A DNA stretch of 64,000 nt from Candidatus Flexifilum affinis (GTDB lineage: Bacteria; Chloroflexota; Anaerolineae; Aggregatilineales; Phototrophicaceae): the NCBI GenBank assembly GCA_016713325.1, contig JADJPJ010000095.1, positions 138,881-202,880 of the forward strand, read 5' to 3'. The position numbers and the translations under genes were made by a program. The first letter of the stretch is position 1, and each line of letters starts with the position of its first letter. The notes under the pieces are model-generated. The model was not told where the DNA came from and did not search any database. It saw only the letters and a program-made list of their open reading frames with translations. Positions 37,172 through 46,361 of the stretch are shown in pieces.

Positions 37172-37391
37172 GTTTCCCTCCCACGTGGGTGGCAGAAGCT
37201 TCACGTTATCTATACTGTAATCTTGTTTTGGGATTTGATGCAACATCTCTTTGGCCAGGTGCCGGCCAGCGGCGAAGAAGGTTCGCGCGCCTGTTGAGAA
37301 AGGCTCTCCAGACTCCCGATCGAATCGTTGCGCTTTCTGACAGAAATGCTAAGATTTATGCAGATTCTAGGTGAGTTGGAGCACATCTCTC

Positions 37392-38156
37392 ATGACCGCA
37401 ATCCCGAATCCGCGGGCCGCGATGCCTGCTGGGTCCGCGCCGGCCACGGCGTCGCGCACCCCTCTCCTGCTCAGCCTGCTGACAGTGGTGACGATCATCG
37501 CCGTGCTCATCGGGCTGTATTTCGCGCTGGTGCACGCGGGCACCGATCTCGAACAGGGCGAGGTGCAGCGCATCTTCTACATCCACATCTCCGCCTTCGC
37601 CGGGGCCTTCGTTGCCTTTCTGGCGGCGGTGGTCGGTGGCGCGGCCTACCTGATCACCCGCAACCCCCGCTGGGACGGGCTGGCGGTGGCCGGCATCGAA
37701 GTCGGGCTGACGCTGGCGGTGGCCAACCTGGTCACCGGCTCGATCTGGGCGCGGCCGATCTGGAACACCTGGTGGACGTGGGACCCTCGCCTGGTCAGTG
37801 ACGCCATCATGTGCCTGACCTACGCCGCCTACCTGATGCTGCGCCAGGGCATCGAAAACCCGGATACCCGCCGACGCTTCGCCTCGGTGTACGGCATCTT
37901 CGCCTTTCTGACGGTGATCATCACCCTGATCATCATCCGCATCCGCCCCGACACCATTCACCCGGCAGTCATCGGCCCCAGCCCGCAGAATGCCGAGGGC
38001 GGCTTCGGTCTGACCGACAGCATGATCACGGCGATGGGCATCAACATGGTGGTGTGGAGCGTCTTCGTGCCGGCCGCGCTGATCTGGTGGCGCCTTCGGC
38101 TGGAAGGCCTGGCCGACCGGGTGCACGCGCTGCGCGCCCGCTTGCAGGAGGAGTAG
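37392..38156 (+). CDS. ccmC: Heme transport/handling protein CcmC
   Basis: About 254 residues with six membrane spans. The tryptophan-rich WWD-type heme-binding motif is TWWTWDPRLVSDAIM, flanked by conserved His residues (FYIHISAF; TIHPAVIGP). CcmC loads heme on CcmE at the outer face of the membrane. The start is either ATG 37392 or an in-frame GTG at 37371; I prefer the ATG because homology and signal begin after it, although the Shine-Dalgarno site is weak. The stop is 3 nt before ccmD. Confidence 0.9.
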   Translation: MTAIPNPRAAMPAGSAPATASRTPLLLSLLTVVTIIAVLIGLYFALVHAGTDLEQGEVQRIFYIHISAFAGAFVAFLAAVVGGAAYLITRNPRWDGLAVAGIEVGLTLAVANLVTGSIWARPIWNTWWTWDPRLVSDAIMCLTYAAYLMLRQGIENPDTRRRFASVYGIFAFLTVIITLIIIRIRPDTIHPAVIGPSPQNAEGGFGLTDSMITAMGINMVVWSVFVPAALIWWRLRLEGLADRVHALRARLQEE

Positions 38157-38159
38157 GCG

Positions 38160-38303
38160 ATGCCTGAAACCGGAGAGTACCTGATCCTCGGCCTGGCGGC
38201 CGTGGGGGTGGTGGTTGGCGCGTTTCTGCTGTCGCTGGTCGTGCGTTTTCGCAACCTGCGCCGCGACATGAAGACGCTGGAGGACATCGCCAGCGAGGAC
38301 TAA
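38160..38303 (+). CDS. ccmD: CcmD-like small membrane protein (47 aa)
   Basis: A 47-codon gene, start ATG 38160, 3 nt after the ccmC stop, with AGGAGGAG upstream inside ccmC. It is easily missed because of its size. It has one membrane span (LILGLAAVGVVVGAFLLSLVV) followed by a basic, coiled segment (RFRNLRRDMKTLEDIASED), the standard CcmD layout. CcmD stabilises CcmABC and helps release holo-CcmE. The assignment is by position, size and topology, since CcmD sequence conservation is low. Confidence 0.8.
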   Translation: MPETGEYLILGLAAVGVVVGAFLLSLVVRFRNLRRDMKTLEDIASED

Positions 38304-38364
38304 GCGGATCTGCCCATCCTCTCATTTTCTCGTGGGGGGCAAGCCGATGGCTCGCCCGCCCGTC

Positions 38365-38898
38365 TCAGACCCTCTTTCGCAGCCAGTACAGGATCGTGCC
38401 GCCATCCAGGCCGCGGATCGGGGCCAGCGCGCCGACCGACATCATCACACTTTCCAGCAGCCCCAGCCGCAGCAGCCAGGCGATCAGATCCCCGCGTTCG
38501 CCGGTGAGCAGCACCAGCACGAGATACCCCACGCCGATAGCGCCGCTCAGGATCGGCCCGCCGAGCGCCCGCCGAATGTGAATGCGGCCGGGCAGCTTCG
38601 GTTCGTCCTTCGGGTAAACCGACATCGCCAGGATACCCAGCATGCCGACCCGCACGCCCTGCATTGGATAGCCCGTGCGTTTCGCGGCGTAGGCATGCCC
38701 CAGATGATGCAGCAGTTCGAGCGCCCAGTGCTGCGCCACGCCCAGGATCGCGCCGAGTAACGCCTCGACCAGCGGCAGCCCGAGCAGCAGACCGATTCCG
38801 AACAGGATGGCGCCAATCACCAGCGTCCCGATGACGGTGGGTCTGGGCAGGATGGCGACGGAAAGACGGTAGAACGGACGGCTCGGCGCATTATTCAT
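38365..38898 (-). CDS. M50/site-2-protease-like membrane protein with altered catalytic motif
   Basis: 177 residues with about four hydrophobic spans. Residues 64-68 read H-H-L-G-H, inside LELLHHLGHAYAAKRTG, where S2P metalloproteases have H-E-x-x-H. The glutamate that activates water is thus replaced by His, with another Glu at 61. A second element, IRGLDGGTILYW near the C-terminus, corresponds to the N-P-x-D-G metal-ligand region. It is probably an inactive relative or one that uses E61. It is divergent in function from the ccm genes and is transcribed toward them. Confidence 0.65.
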   Translation of the reverse strand: MNNAPSRPFYRLSVAILPRPTVIGTLVIGAILFGIGLLLGLPLVEALLGAILGVAQHWALELLHHLGHAYAAKRTGYPMQGVRVGMLGILAMSVYPKDEPKLPGRIHIRRALGGPILSGAIGVGYLVLVLLTGERGDLIAWLLRLGLLESVMMSVGALAPIRGLDGGTILYWLRKRV

Positions 38899-38968
38899 GA
38901 TCTGTCCCCGTGGGCTGCGCTCGGCGAAGGCGGTGCTGTTTCACAATTGCTGTTTCACAGGCAGTGTT

Positions 38969-41900
38969 TCACGGATTATAGAGCATCCGCTGCGCGCGCC
39001 CGCGGTCGTAGGCCGTCTCCAGGCGTTCGAACAGCGCGATGGCCCGGCGCAGCAGCGCCTCTCGCTGTGGATCGGTGCGGTGCAGGTGGCGCGCCAGCTC
39101 GATGCAGGCCAGCCCTTCGTCGTAAGGCATACCCAGCTTCACCGCCTCGTTGACCGACCGGTTGCCCAGGCGGACGGCCGCTCCCATGTTGCCTTCCAGC
39201 CGCTGGCGCCACCCGGCCAGGGACAGGTAGCGTGGGTGCGCCAGGCGGAAGATCGCAGCATAGCGTCCCAGCGTGTTGAGCGCCTGCTCCGCCTTGAGGA
39301 TCGCATCCGGGTCGCCGTAGGTCTCCCAGCGGACCAGGTAGTATTCGGTGACCGCATTGAACGCCTCGATCATCCCGAAGGAAGTCTGCGGCGTCTCGAT
39401 CAGCGCCGCCAGTACCTGCTCGACATAAGGACGGGCAGCCTCCATCTCGTTCTCGCACAGGTAGGCTTTGGCGATGGCGCCCAGGCACCAGACGCCGTTG
39501 ATCTGGTCGTTGATCCTGACGTACGTTTCATAGCCGCGCTGGAAGGTCGCGCGCGCTTCCTCGAAATCGCCTTTGCGCAGGGCGAAGCGGCCGATGTTGT
39601 CCAGCGCCCAGCCCAGACTCTGCGCGTCGTTGTAGCGCACCGCCAGTTCATGCAGTTCGTCGTTGATGCGGCGCGTATCGTCCCAGCGCCCCTGGTAGTA
39701 GTACACGCCGGCCAGGCTGACCAGCGACTCTTCCAGGCGGCGGATGTTGCCGGTGCTGCGCGCCAGGGTCCGGCAGCGCAGCAGGCGCTGCTCGGCGTTG
39801 GGTAGATCGGCGGCGATCGTCGCGCTCAGCCCGATGCACAGGGAGGCCCACATCACCACGCTCGCATCGTTCACGCCCACCAGCGCCTGATCGGCGCGGC
39901 GGGAGAAGGCGCGAGAGAGGCGGGGCTGGAAGGACGCCAGGGCGATGGCTGCCGTCGCATAACTGCGGGCCCGTTCCAACTGCCGCTCGCTGCTGACCGT
40001 CTCGGCCAGATTCACGCCCAGGTAGGCATAGTAGGCGGTCTCAGTGCGCAGATTCTGGAAGTAGTGAATCATCACCAGCCGCTCGAACAGGCTGAGGGCG
40101 TTCAGGCGGCGGTTCTCGTCGCGTTCGCGCACCGGCAGGACGCGACGGAGCGGTGCGACCACCATGTACACCAGCAGGAACGGCAGCATTTGGCGCTGGC
40201 GGCTGGCGCCATCGAAGAGCGCGTAGCCGAGCGCGGAAAGCGCCCGCAGACCGATCTCGCGCGCCCGGTCGAGCTGCCCCAGGTTGTAATGCGCCTCATT
40301 GGCCTGGGCCAGCAGCATGGCGCTGCGCTCCGGGTCGTCTTTCAGCAGCATGCGCGCCCGCGCGATGTACTCCAGCGCCCGATCGTACAGGCCGTTGGCC
40401 AGGGCGACGCGTACTGCACGGTCCAGCGCCTGGGCCTCGCACGCCGCGTTTTCGGCATCGCGCCAGTGGTTGGCCAGGGCGCCCGCCCGCTGGCCCAGTT
40501 CGCTGTCGTCGACGTAGACCGTTTCAATGGCCCGGGCGACGATCGCGCTCAGCGCCGGCATCTCGCCGCGCTGCATCACGTCGATCACCAGCACATCGCG
40601 CAGCTTATCGTGGGTGAAGCGCCACTGCCCGTCGAAGATCTCCAGCGCGGCGGCGTTGCTGCACGCGGTCAGCCAGGCGTCCAGGTTGGCGCCGGCCCGC
40701 AGGAGCGGCTCGGCGCGCCAGATGGCCTCCATCACCTTGAGATCCAGCTCGCGCCCGGCCACCGCCGCCACCTCCAGCAGCGCGCGGGCATCGTCGGAGA
40801 CGCGGCTCAGGCGCCGCCGCAGCACGGCCTCGATGCCGCCGGCCACGGTGCGGAAGGGCAGCGTCTGCGATCCGATGCGGTCGAGTGTCCCCGCCTCTTC
40901 GGCCATGGTGCGCACGGCCTCGATGATGAACAGGACGTTGCCCTCGGTCTCCTGCCCCAGCACGTCGATCAGCGTGGGGTTGGCATTATCGCCCAGCATC
41001 GACCGCCCCAACTGCGCGATCTCGCGGTGCACCAGCCGGCCCAGCTTGATCGGCACCATCTCCGGAAGCTGATCGGGCAGGGAATCGGCCTCGTCGATGC
41101 GGTAGCTGCCGATGATCAGCAGCGGCAGCTCGACGGCCAGCGGCAGCAGAGTCTGGAGTGCATCGAGGCTTTCGCGCGCCCAGTGCAGATCTTCCACCAG
41201 CAGCAGGGTGGGCATCGTCTGTACGCGGAAGATCTCGGCGATCGTGCGCAGCAGGCGGCGGTGGTTTTCGAGCGAGTTGAGCGGCGGCACCTCCGGGATC
41301 GGCCGTCCCAGCAGCGCGTCGATGTCCGGCACGATGTCCTTGAGCACGCCCGCCTGAAAGTCGGTCAGCGGCGTGGTCAGCGCCAGACGGCGCACCGGGT
41401 CGCGCCACATCTGGTAAAACGCGCCGCCGCGCTCCACCGCGTGCCCCCACAGTACCTGGACGCCCGTCGTCAGGGCGTGCACCCGCAGTTCGTTGAGCAG
41501 GCGCGACTTGCCGATGCCGCTCTCGCCGCCAATCAGGTAGGCGCTTCCCTGCCCGGCCCGCATGCGGACCAGTGCCTCCCGCAGACTGTCCAGCTCGCGC
41601 GACCGCCCGACGAACTGCGCGGCTTGCAGGAAGCTGTCGCGCACATCCTCGCTTTCGCGCTGCACGGGCAGGCCGGCCGCCGCCAGCCGCTCGATCACCT
41701 CGCGGGCATCGAACCCGCGCTGGGCCGGCGACTTTTCCAGCAGGCCGCCGACGATACCGCCCAGCGTCGGGGCGCTCGTCAGGATCAACTGCCCGGACTC
41801 TTCGGCGTCGTCCGGTGTGATGAAGATCAGCTCCGCCGGCGGAACCAGGAAGGTCACCGGCGGCTGCTCCGCTGGCGGCTCCTGGGTTGAGTCGAACAAC

Positions 41901-42925
41901 CCCATCTGCATCGTGGTCGGTGGAATGGCCGGCGGCGCCGGCTTCAGATCGAGCATGTCCACCGGTTGGGTGGTGGGCGGGACCTCCGAGGTCGCCAGCG
42001 GAGCCGCCGAGGTCGTCGCAGGCGGCTCCTGCGTCGCCAGATCGGACACGGTGACGCGCAGCGTCGTCGCGGCAGGGGCGGCTGTCTCTGCGGCATCCGT
42101 CGTCAGGATGAGCATCGTTGGGGGCGACGGCTGCGCCGAAGTGAGTTCCGAGACGTCCAGCAGATAGATCGGCGTCAGATCCGCTTCGACGCGCAGCACG
42201 CCCTGGATGAGCGTAGCGATGGTGGAGCGGTCGAACGGATAATGGCCGGCGAGCAGTTCGTAGGCGATGACGCCGACCGCGTAGAGATCGCTGGCCTCAC
42301 TGACCCGCCCGCCCTGGAGCAGCTCCGGGGCCATATAGGTGAGCGTGCCGGCGGTGGTCAGCGCCACCGAGTCTTGACCCGGCTCGATGTGCTGGCGCAG
42401 CGAGGACAGGCCGAAATCGACCACGCGCACGCTGCCGTCGGCGCTGACCAGGACGTTTTCCGGCTTCAGGTCACAGTGCAGAATGTCACGCCGGTGCAGG
42501 TAGACCAGCGCCTCCAGAAGCTGTACCAGCAGGCGGATCTTCTCGGCCAGAGGCGCGTCTTTCCCGGCCTCCAGGATGGTGCGGGCATCCGTCAGCAGTT
42601 CCATGGTGTAGTACAACTGCGGTTCGTCGCTGTGGGTGGATCGTTCCACGCCGTAGTCGAGCACGCTGATGATGTTGGGGTGCCGCAGTGAGGCGAGAAG
42701 CTGAAATTCACGGGCGAGATGGAGCGAGAGAATCTCGCCGTCGACCGGCGGAGTTGCATTGGGTCCGCCGCCGCCCGGCGAGACGCGCTTGAGGGCCACC
42801 ATGGCGCCGGTCAGGCGGTCGTGCGCCTCGAAGACTGCGCCCATGCCTCCGGACCCGATACGACGGACCAGACGGTAGCGTCCATTGACGAGTTCGGCGG
42901 CGGTTTCGGGGGTTGCGAGTGTCAT
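38969..42925 (-). CDS. Ser/Thr protein kinase fused to AAA-type ATPase and TPR region
   Basis: 1318 residues. The kinase domain has the G-loop [10 protein letters not shown] (23-32), K46, catalytic HCDLKPENV (150-158, with Cys instead of the usual Arg before the Asp), DFG at 170-172 and APE at 199-201. A Pro/Thr-rich insert (about 260-385) interrupts the C-lobe before its last helices ([18 protein letters not shown]). An ATPase domain follows with Walker [10 protein letters not shown] (466-474) and Walker [11 protein letters not shown]. The C-terminal half is helical TPR-like repeats. The layout resembles PknK/AfsK-type regulators, but no DNA-binding or kinase output domain is at the C-terminus. 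It diverges from the cysteine leader operon. Confidence 0.88.
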   Translation of the reverse strand: MTLATPETAAELVNGRYRLVRRIGSGGMGAVFEAHDRLTGAMVALKRVSPGGGGPNATPPVDGEILSLHLAREFQLLASLRHPNIISVLDYGVERSTHSDEPQLYYTMELLTDARTILEAGKDAPLAEKIRLLVQLLEALVYLHRRDILHCDLKPENVLVSADGSVRVVDFGLSSLRQHIEPGQDSVALTTAGTLTYMAPELLQGGRVSEASDLYAVGVIAYELLAGHYPFDRSTIATLIQGVLRVEADLTPIYLLDVSELTSAQPSPPTMLILTTDAAETAAPAATTLRVTVSDLATQEPPATTSAAPLATSEVPPTTQPVDMLDLKPAPPAIPPTTMQMGLFDSTQEPPAEQPPVTFLVPPAELIFITPDDAEESGQLILTSAPTLGGIVGGLLEKSPAQRGFDAREVIERLAAAGLPVQRESEDVRDSFLQAAQFVGRSRELDSLREALVRMRAGQGSAYLIGGESGIGKSRLLNELRVHALTTGVQVLWGHAVERGGAFYQMWRDPVRRLALTTPLTDFQAGVLKDIVPDIDALLGRPIPEVPPLNSLENHRRLLRTIAEIFRVQTMPTLLLVEDLHWARESLDALQTLLPLAVELPLLIIGSYRIDEADSLPDQLPEMVPIKLGRLVHREIAQLGRSMLGDNANPTLIDVLGQETEGNVLFIIEAVRTMAEEAGTLDRIGSQTLPFRTVAGGIEAVLRRRLSRVSDDARALLEVAAVAGRELDLKVMEAIWRAEPLLRAGANLDAWLTACSNAAALEIFDGQWRFTHDKLRDVLVIDVMQRGEMPALSAIVARAIETVYVDDSELGQRAGALANHWRDAENAACEAQALDRAVRVALANGLYDRALEYIARARMLLKDDPERSAMLLAQANEAHYNLGQLDRAREIGLRALSALGYALFDGASRQRQMLPFLLVYMVVAPLRRVLPVRERDENRRLNALSLFERLVMIHYFQNLRTETAYYAYLGVNLAETVSSERQLERARSYATAAIALASFQPRLSRAFSRRADQALVGVNDASVVMWASLCIGLSATIAADLPNAEQRLLRCRTLARSTGNIRRLEESLVSLAGVYYYQGRWDDTRRINDELHELAVRYNDAQSLGWALDNIGRFALRKGDFEEARATFQRGYETYVRINDQINGVWCLGAIAKAYLCENEMEAARPYVEQVLAALIETPQTSFGMIEAFNAVTEYYLVRWETYGDPDAILKAEQALNTLGRYAAIFRLAHPRYLSLAGWRQRLEGNMGAAVRLGNRSVNEAVKLGMPYDEGLACIELARHLHRTDPQREALLRRAIALFERLETAYDRGRAQRMLYNP

Positions 42926-42999
42926 GTTTAGTTCAGACGCCAGAAATGAGAATTCTGTATGAATATACCACGATCGGTTTCCTCAGGCTCTCAAAGTGC

Positions 43000-43028
43000 T
43001 TGCGGAGTGGACTACAGTCCGTTATACT
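43000..43028 (+). promoter_or_regulatory. Sigma70-type promoter of the cysteine leader/cysteine synthase operon
   Basis: TTGCGG (43000-43005) and TATACT (43023-43028) with exactly 17 bp between. Transcription from about 43035 would make a leader of about 320 nt containing the small Cys-rich ORF and the attenuator before the cysteine synthase ATG. Confidence 0.6.
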
Positions 43029-43115
43029 GATTTCATCAATCTGGCTCATCGAAATGTTCTTCTCGCGAGTGCGGCGGTCCGCACCGGGAGAAACGAGGAC
43101 AGAAACACACCTATC

Positions 43116-43169
43116 ATGATGGTCATCATCTGCGCGTGTTGTTGTTGTTGTCATTCGGGAGGCGCTTAG
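43116..43169 (+). CDS. Cysteine-rich leader peptide (17 aa)
   Basis: ATG ATG GTC ATC ATC TGC GCG, then five TGT codons in a row, then CAT TCG GGA GGC GCT TAG. The product is MMVIICACCCCCHSGGA, with six cysteines in 17 residues. It sits between the promoter at 43000-43028 and an intrinsic terminator at 43223-43273, upstream of a cysteine synthase gene. A peptide that demands many charged tRNA-Cys at this place is the hallmark of ribosome-mediated attenuation. Its stop codon lies inside the segment able to pair with the terminator's left arm. The ribosome site is weak (AGGA 16 nt upstream of the first ATG). Confidence 0.8.
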   Translation: MMVIICACCCCCHSGGA

Positions 43170-43273
43170 CGCGACTTCGGACGGCGACGCACGCCTGCGT
43201 AGAAAATGCGGCGGCACACCCCAAGCGCGGAGCGCCTTCCCGGTTCAATACCGGAAGCGTTCCGCGCTTTTTT
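43161..43273 (+). promoter_or_regulatory. Attenuator: antiterminator/terminator pair for cysteine synthase
   Basis: Terminator: AAGCGCGGA (43223-43231) pairs with TCCGCGCTT (43261-43269), and the stem continues with minor bulges to a TCAAT loop (43245-43249); T6 follows (43268-43273). Antiterminator: GGCGCT (43161-43166) can pair with AGCGCC (43231-43236), and GCGC (43169-43172) with GCGC (43225-43228), destroying the terminator. A small hairpin ACGCA/TGCGT (43187-43200) lies between. The leader stop codon overlaps the antiterminator's 5' arm, so a ribosome finishing the peptide would block it. Confidence 0.75.
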
Positions 43274-43355
43274 GTTTCCCGCAGGCGAGATCGAAGACTT
43301 CGCCCGGCGGCATTTCGAAACCGAGATGAATGGCCAGTTGGCCGACAGAGGAACC

Positions 43356-44315
43356 ATGCTCTCACAGACGATACAAGCGCCCTATGCGAGTGACAGCATC
43401 ACCGCCGGCCCTCTTGAAGCGCTGATCGGCAACACGCCGCTGGTCGGCTTCCGGCGCATCACCGCCCACCTGCCCGAGACGGTTCAGGTGCTGGCCAAAG
43501 CCGAGTGGACCAACCCCGGCGGCAGCGTCAAGGACCGGGCGGCGGCCAACATCCTGCGTGAGGCCGAGGCCGACGGGCGGCTGGGCCCCGGCAAGATCAT
43601 CCTCGACAGCACCAGCGGCAACACCGGCATCGCCTATGCCATGCTCGGCGCGGCCAAGGGCTACCGGGTCAAGCTGTTCGTGCCAGGCAACGCCAGCCCG
43701 GAGCGGATCGCCATCCTGCGAGCCTATGGCGCGGACGTCGAACTGACCGACCCGCTCGAAGGCTCGGATGGGGCGATCCTGGCCGTGCGCGAACGGGCCG
43801 CCGCCGAACCGGACCGCTATTTCTACGCCGACCAGTACAACAACCCGGCCAACTGGCGCGCCCACTACCAGACGACCGGCGTCGAGATCTGGGAGCAGAC
43901 CGAGGGGGCGGTGACGCACTTCGTCGCCGGCCTGGGCACGACCGGCACGCTGACCGGCACCGGGCGGCGGCTGAAGGACTACAGCCCGGACGTAGAGATC
44001 GTGGCGCTTCAGCCGGAGGGACCGTTCCACGGGCTGGAGGGGCTCAAGCACCTGCCGACGGCCATCCGTCCCGGCATCTACGACGACGCGCTGCCCGACC
44101 GCCAGATCGGCATCAGCACCGAGGCGACGCACACCATGGCGCGGCGTCTGGCCCGCGAAGAAGGCTACCTGGTCGGCATCAGCGCGGCGGCGGCCATGGT
44201 CGGGTCGCTCAAGGTGGCGGAAGAGCTGGCGGCGGCCGGTCAGCCGGGCGTGGTGGTGACTCTGTTCCCGGATAACGCCTACAAGTACCTGAGCGATCGG
44301 CTGTGGCGAGAGTAG
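43356..44315 (+). CDS. cysM: Cysteine synthase (O-acetylserine sulfhydrylase, CysK/CysM type)
   Basis: 319 residues from the ATG at 43356 (AGAGGA 5 nt upstream; an open frame from 43206 runs through the terminator and is not credible). Fold-type II PLP enzyme: Schiff-base K59 in NPGGSVKDRAA, SGNTG loop, GLGTTGTLTGTGR phosphate site and ISAAAAMVG near the C-terminus. There are no CBS domains, unlike the enzyme at 11.4 kb. It makes cysteine from O-acetylserine (or phosphoserine) and sulfide. Its long leader with a Cys-rich peptide and terminator indicates repression when cysteinyl-tRNA is plentiful. Confidence 0.92.
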   Translation: MLSQTIQAPYASDSITAGPLEALIGNTPLVGFRRITAHLPETVQVLAKAEWTNPGGSVKDRAAANILREAEADGRLGPGKIILDSTSGNTGIAYAMLGAAKGYRVKLFVPGNASPERIAILRAYGADVELTDPLEGSDGAILAVRERAAAEPDRYFYADQYNNPANWRAHYQTTGVEIWEQTEGAVTHFVAGLGTTGTLTGTGRRLKDYSPDVEIVALQPEGPFHGLEGLKHLPTAIRPGIYDDALPDRQIGISTEATHTMARRLAREEGYLVGISAAAAMVGSLKVAEELAAAGQPGVVVTLFPDNAYKYLSDRLWRE

Positions 44316-44559
44316 GAAACGCGTCAGGAAAAGGCGCTGTCAGAGCATATTTGTGGGTATTTTTTGGGCGGACCCGTATAGGCTTGTCCGATGAGTCATC
44401 CTTGCTTGCCGACGATCACCTTCATCTGGCGTCCCAACCCTCCTTAGTCCCTCCCCCACTGCGTAGGGAGGAAAACGCCCCTGCGGGGGGGGGGGGTGGG
44501 GCCCCGCGCTCCGTGTGTCCGCTCCTACGCCCTGATGTCGCCACTTGATTGACCAAACC
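44316..44559. other. Intergenic region with a G12 run
   Basis: No gene or clear terminator. GCGGGGGGGGGGGG (44483-44496) followed by TGGGGCCCCGC is low-complexity and may be a consensus artefact like that at 13.3 kb. Confidence 0.5.
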
Positions 44560-45675
44560 CTACGTCGGGTGACACGTCGCGCGTCCGCCACGGATTTGTT
44601 TCGCGAACCTACTTCTAATCGTCATCATCGTCGTCTCGCCGCCGCTGTTACCCCGGCCTCCCGGCCCCGGATTGCCTGAACTTCCTGGATTCGCGCCGCC
44701 CTGGCAGCGGCGTCGCCAGCCGGTCGCGGGCGCCCAGGCGGGGGGCGAATTGCTGCAATCCCCGGGATCGCGCCAGACAGCGCCATCGGTCGGATTGAGG
44801 TTGACATCTTCATCGATGATCACCACCCGAACGGCCGTGACGGCGCTGTCTCCGGCGTCATAATTCCCCTCGACGCGCAGGAGATCGCCTACCTGAACGG
44901 CGTTCAGCGCCGGGTCCGTCGGATCGAGCACAATCGTCAAATCGAAGATGGTGAGGGTATTCTCCTCAATCGCCTGGATGGGGCCTTCAACAATGAGGGT
45001 GATAGGGAGTGTCGTTTCGAGCGGCAGTACCGTCACGATCATCTCCGTCACGCGCGTCGGCGTCATGGACGGGAGGGCCGGCGCTGTGGTGGCCTGAACG
45101 GTTGGCTGCGCGGTCGGGGGGGCGGTCAGCTGAATAGTGGCTTGCACGGTCGGGAGGACAGTCGGCTGCGCGGTGGCCTGAACGGTGGCCTGAACGGTGG
45201 CCTGAACGGTTGGCGGCACGGTGACTTGCACGGTCGGGGGGACAGTCGATGGTACAGTGGCCTGGGCGGTGACCTGAATGGCTGGCGGCGACGGAGGCGC
45301 GCCGGTGCTCGTTGGCGCAGCCGTCGACAGTGGTGCATCGGTCGTCGCCAGCAGCGCAGGCGACGCTTCATTCAATCGCGCCGCGATCTGCGCCGACAGC
45401 AAGGCGCCGGCGACGAACACGATCAGCATCGCCGCAACGGATGCCATCCTGAAGGAGAGTCGTCTGACGAGAGGTATCGGCGCGTTCTGAGGCACGGCCG
45501 CCAGCATCGTGCTGCGAATCCGCGCGGAGGCCTCCGGCGACAACGACGGGTGAGGCGCTTTTCTCAGCCGTTCGGCCGCTTGGACCAGTGGGTCGTCGGG
45601 TGCGCCAGCCGAGCCGCTTGGCTGCGATGCCAGCCGATCCAGTTCATCGGCGAGCGAATTGGGATCGTGGTTCAT
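44560..45675 (-). CDS. Anti-sigma-factor-like membrane protein with DUF5666-like domain (frameshift near the 3' end)
   Basis: 371 codons. An N-terminal cytoplasmic segment (SLADELDRLASQP; SARIRSTMLAAVP) precedes one membrane span (about 78-95, ASVAAMLIVFVAGALLSAQI). A long Thr/Pro/Val repeat (QATVQATVQATAQPT) spans about 115-210, and a beta domain (PITLIVEGPIQAIEENTLTI; VGDLLRVEGNY) follows. The end has the motif DCSNSPPAWAPATGWRRRC shared with the protein at 49 kb. A one-base change near 44640 would replace the last 18 codons by a poly-Asp tail, as in that paralogue. It overlaps the sigma factor stop by 4 nt (ATGA), so it probably controls that sigma factor. Confidence 0.75.
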   Translation of the reverse strand: MNHDPNSLADELDRLASQPSGSAGAPDDPLVQAAERLRKAPHPSLSPEASARIRSTMLAAVPQNAPIPLVRRLSFRMASVAAMLIVFVAGALLSAQIAARLNEASPALLATTDAPLSTAAPTSTGAPPSPPAIQVTAQATVPSTVPPTVQVTVPPTVQATVQATVQATAQPTVLPTVQATIQLTAPPTAQPTVQATTAPALPSMTPTRVTEMIVTVLPLETTLPITLIVEGPIQAIEENTLTIFDLTIVLDPTDPALNAVQVGDLLRVEGNYDAGDSAVTAVRVVIIDEDVNLNPTDGAVWRDPGDCSNSPPAWAPATGWRRRCQGGANPGSSGNPGPGGRGNSGGETTMMTIRSRFAKQIRGGRATCHPT

Positions 45676-46241
45676 GACCGACCCCCACGAATGTAATGGC
45701 GCACTTTGGCTTCGGAACCCAGCACCGCAGCCAGATGCTTGAGCGCGCGATGCTGCAAGGCTTTGATGCCTGCATATGTTTTTTGCATGATTTCGGCGGC
45801 TTCTTGATGGCTTTTGTTTTCGACAAAGCGCAAAATCAGAATAGTCTGTTCATCGACAGAGAGCTGATGCAGGGCGTTACGCAGCGCCTCCAACTCCTGT
45901 CGATGCTGTACACTCTCTTCCGGTCGGGTGCTGGTGTCGGTCAGGTTCTCGCTGAGTTCGCCTTCGGGACGGCGGCGCTGACGACGGTGAAAATCAACCA
46001 CCCGCGCATTGGCGATCCGATACAACCACGCTTGAAAGGGCGCACCCGTGTAGCGGTAACGCGGCAGTCCCTCGACCATCTTGACAAAGACTTCTGCGGT
46101 CAAATCTTCGGCGTCGCGCCGGCTGGAGACCCGATAGTAGGTATAGCGAAAAATGTCCCCCACAAAATGCTCGTAGAGGGCTTGAACCGCCGTCATATCC
46201 CCTCGCTGGGCCTGCTGCACCCACAAGTCGACGTTGTCCAT
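45672..46241 (-). CDS. ECF-type RNA polymerase sigma factor
   Basis: About 189 residues from the ATG at 46241 (46280 is the alternative). Region 2 is ALYEHFVGDIFRYTYYRV...DAEDLTAEVFVKMVEGLPRY, with core-binding and -10 residues, followed by the region 2.4 end LYRIANARVVDFHRRQRRR. Region 4 reads LHQLSVDEQTILILRFVENKSHQEAAEIMQKTYAGIKALQHRAL, a helix-turn-helix for the -35 element. The 3' end overlaps the membrane anti-sigma-like gene by 4 nt, the classical paired arrangement for envelope-stress regulation. Confidence 0.9.
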   Translation of the reverse strand: MDNVDLWVQQAQRGDMTAVQALYEHFVGDIFRYTYYRVSSRRDAEDLTAEVFVKMVEGLPRYRYTGAPFQAWLYRIANARVVDFHRRQRRRPEGELSENLTDTSTRPEESVQHRQELEALRNALHQLSVDEQTILILRFVENKSHQEAAEIMQKTYAGIKALQHRALKHLAAVLGSEAKVRHYIRGGRS

Positions 46242-46293
46242 CAGCGACAATCCATCAGCGATAGTCCATCGGCGCCACACCTCATCCTATTAT

Positions 46294-46323
46294 GTGACAT
46301 CTGCCAGACACGATCGGTATAGT
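46294..46323 (+). promoter_or_regulatory. Sigma70-type promoter of the PASTA protein gene
   Basis: GTGACA (46294-46299), 18 bp, TATAGT (46318-46323); the ATG follows 39 bp later at 46362 with AAAGGTGCAGG before it. Confidence 0.4.
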
Positions 46324-46361
46324 CAGTACGGATAATGGTCGTCAAAGAATAAAGGTGCAGG

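Noticed and set aside
43206..43355. N-terminal extension of cysteine synthase from an upstream in-frame ATG
   Set aside because: The extension is encoded by the intrinsic terminator and leader, while the ATG at 43356 has a good ribosome site and the protein family starts there.
45142..45371. VQATVQATVQAT-type repeat in the anti-sigma gene as a DNA tandem repeat of interest
   Set aside because: It is an ordinary low-complexity Thr/Pro/Val linker after a membrane span, common in this type of protein.
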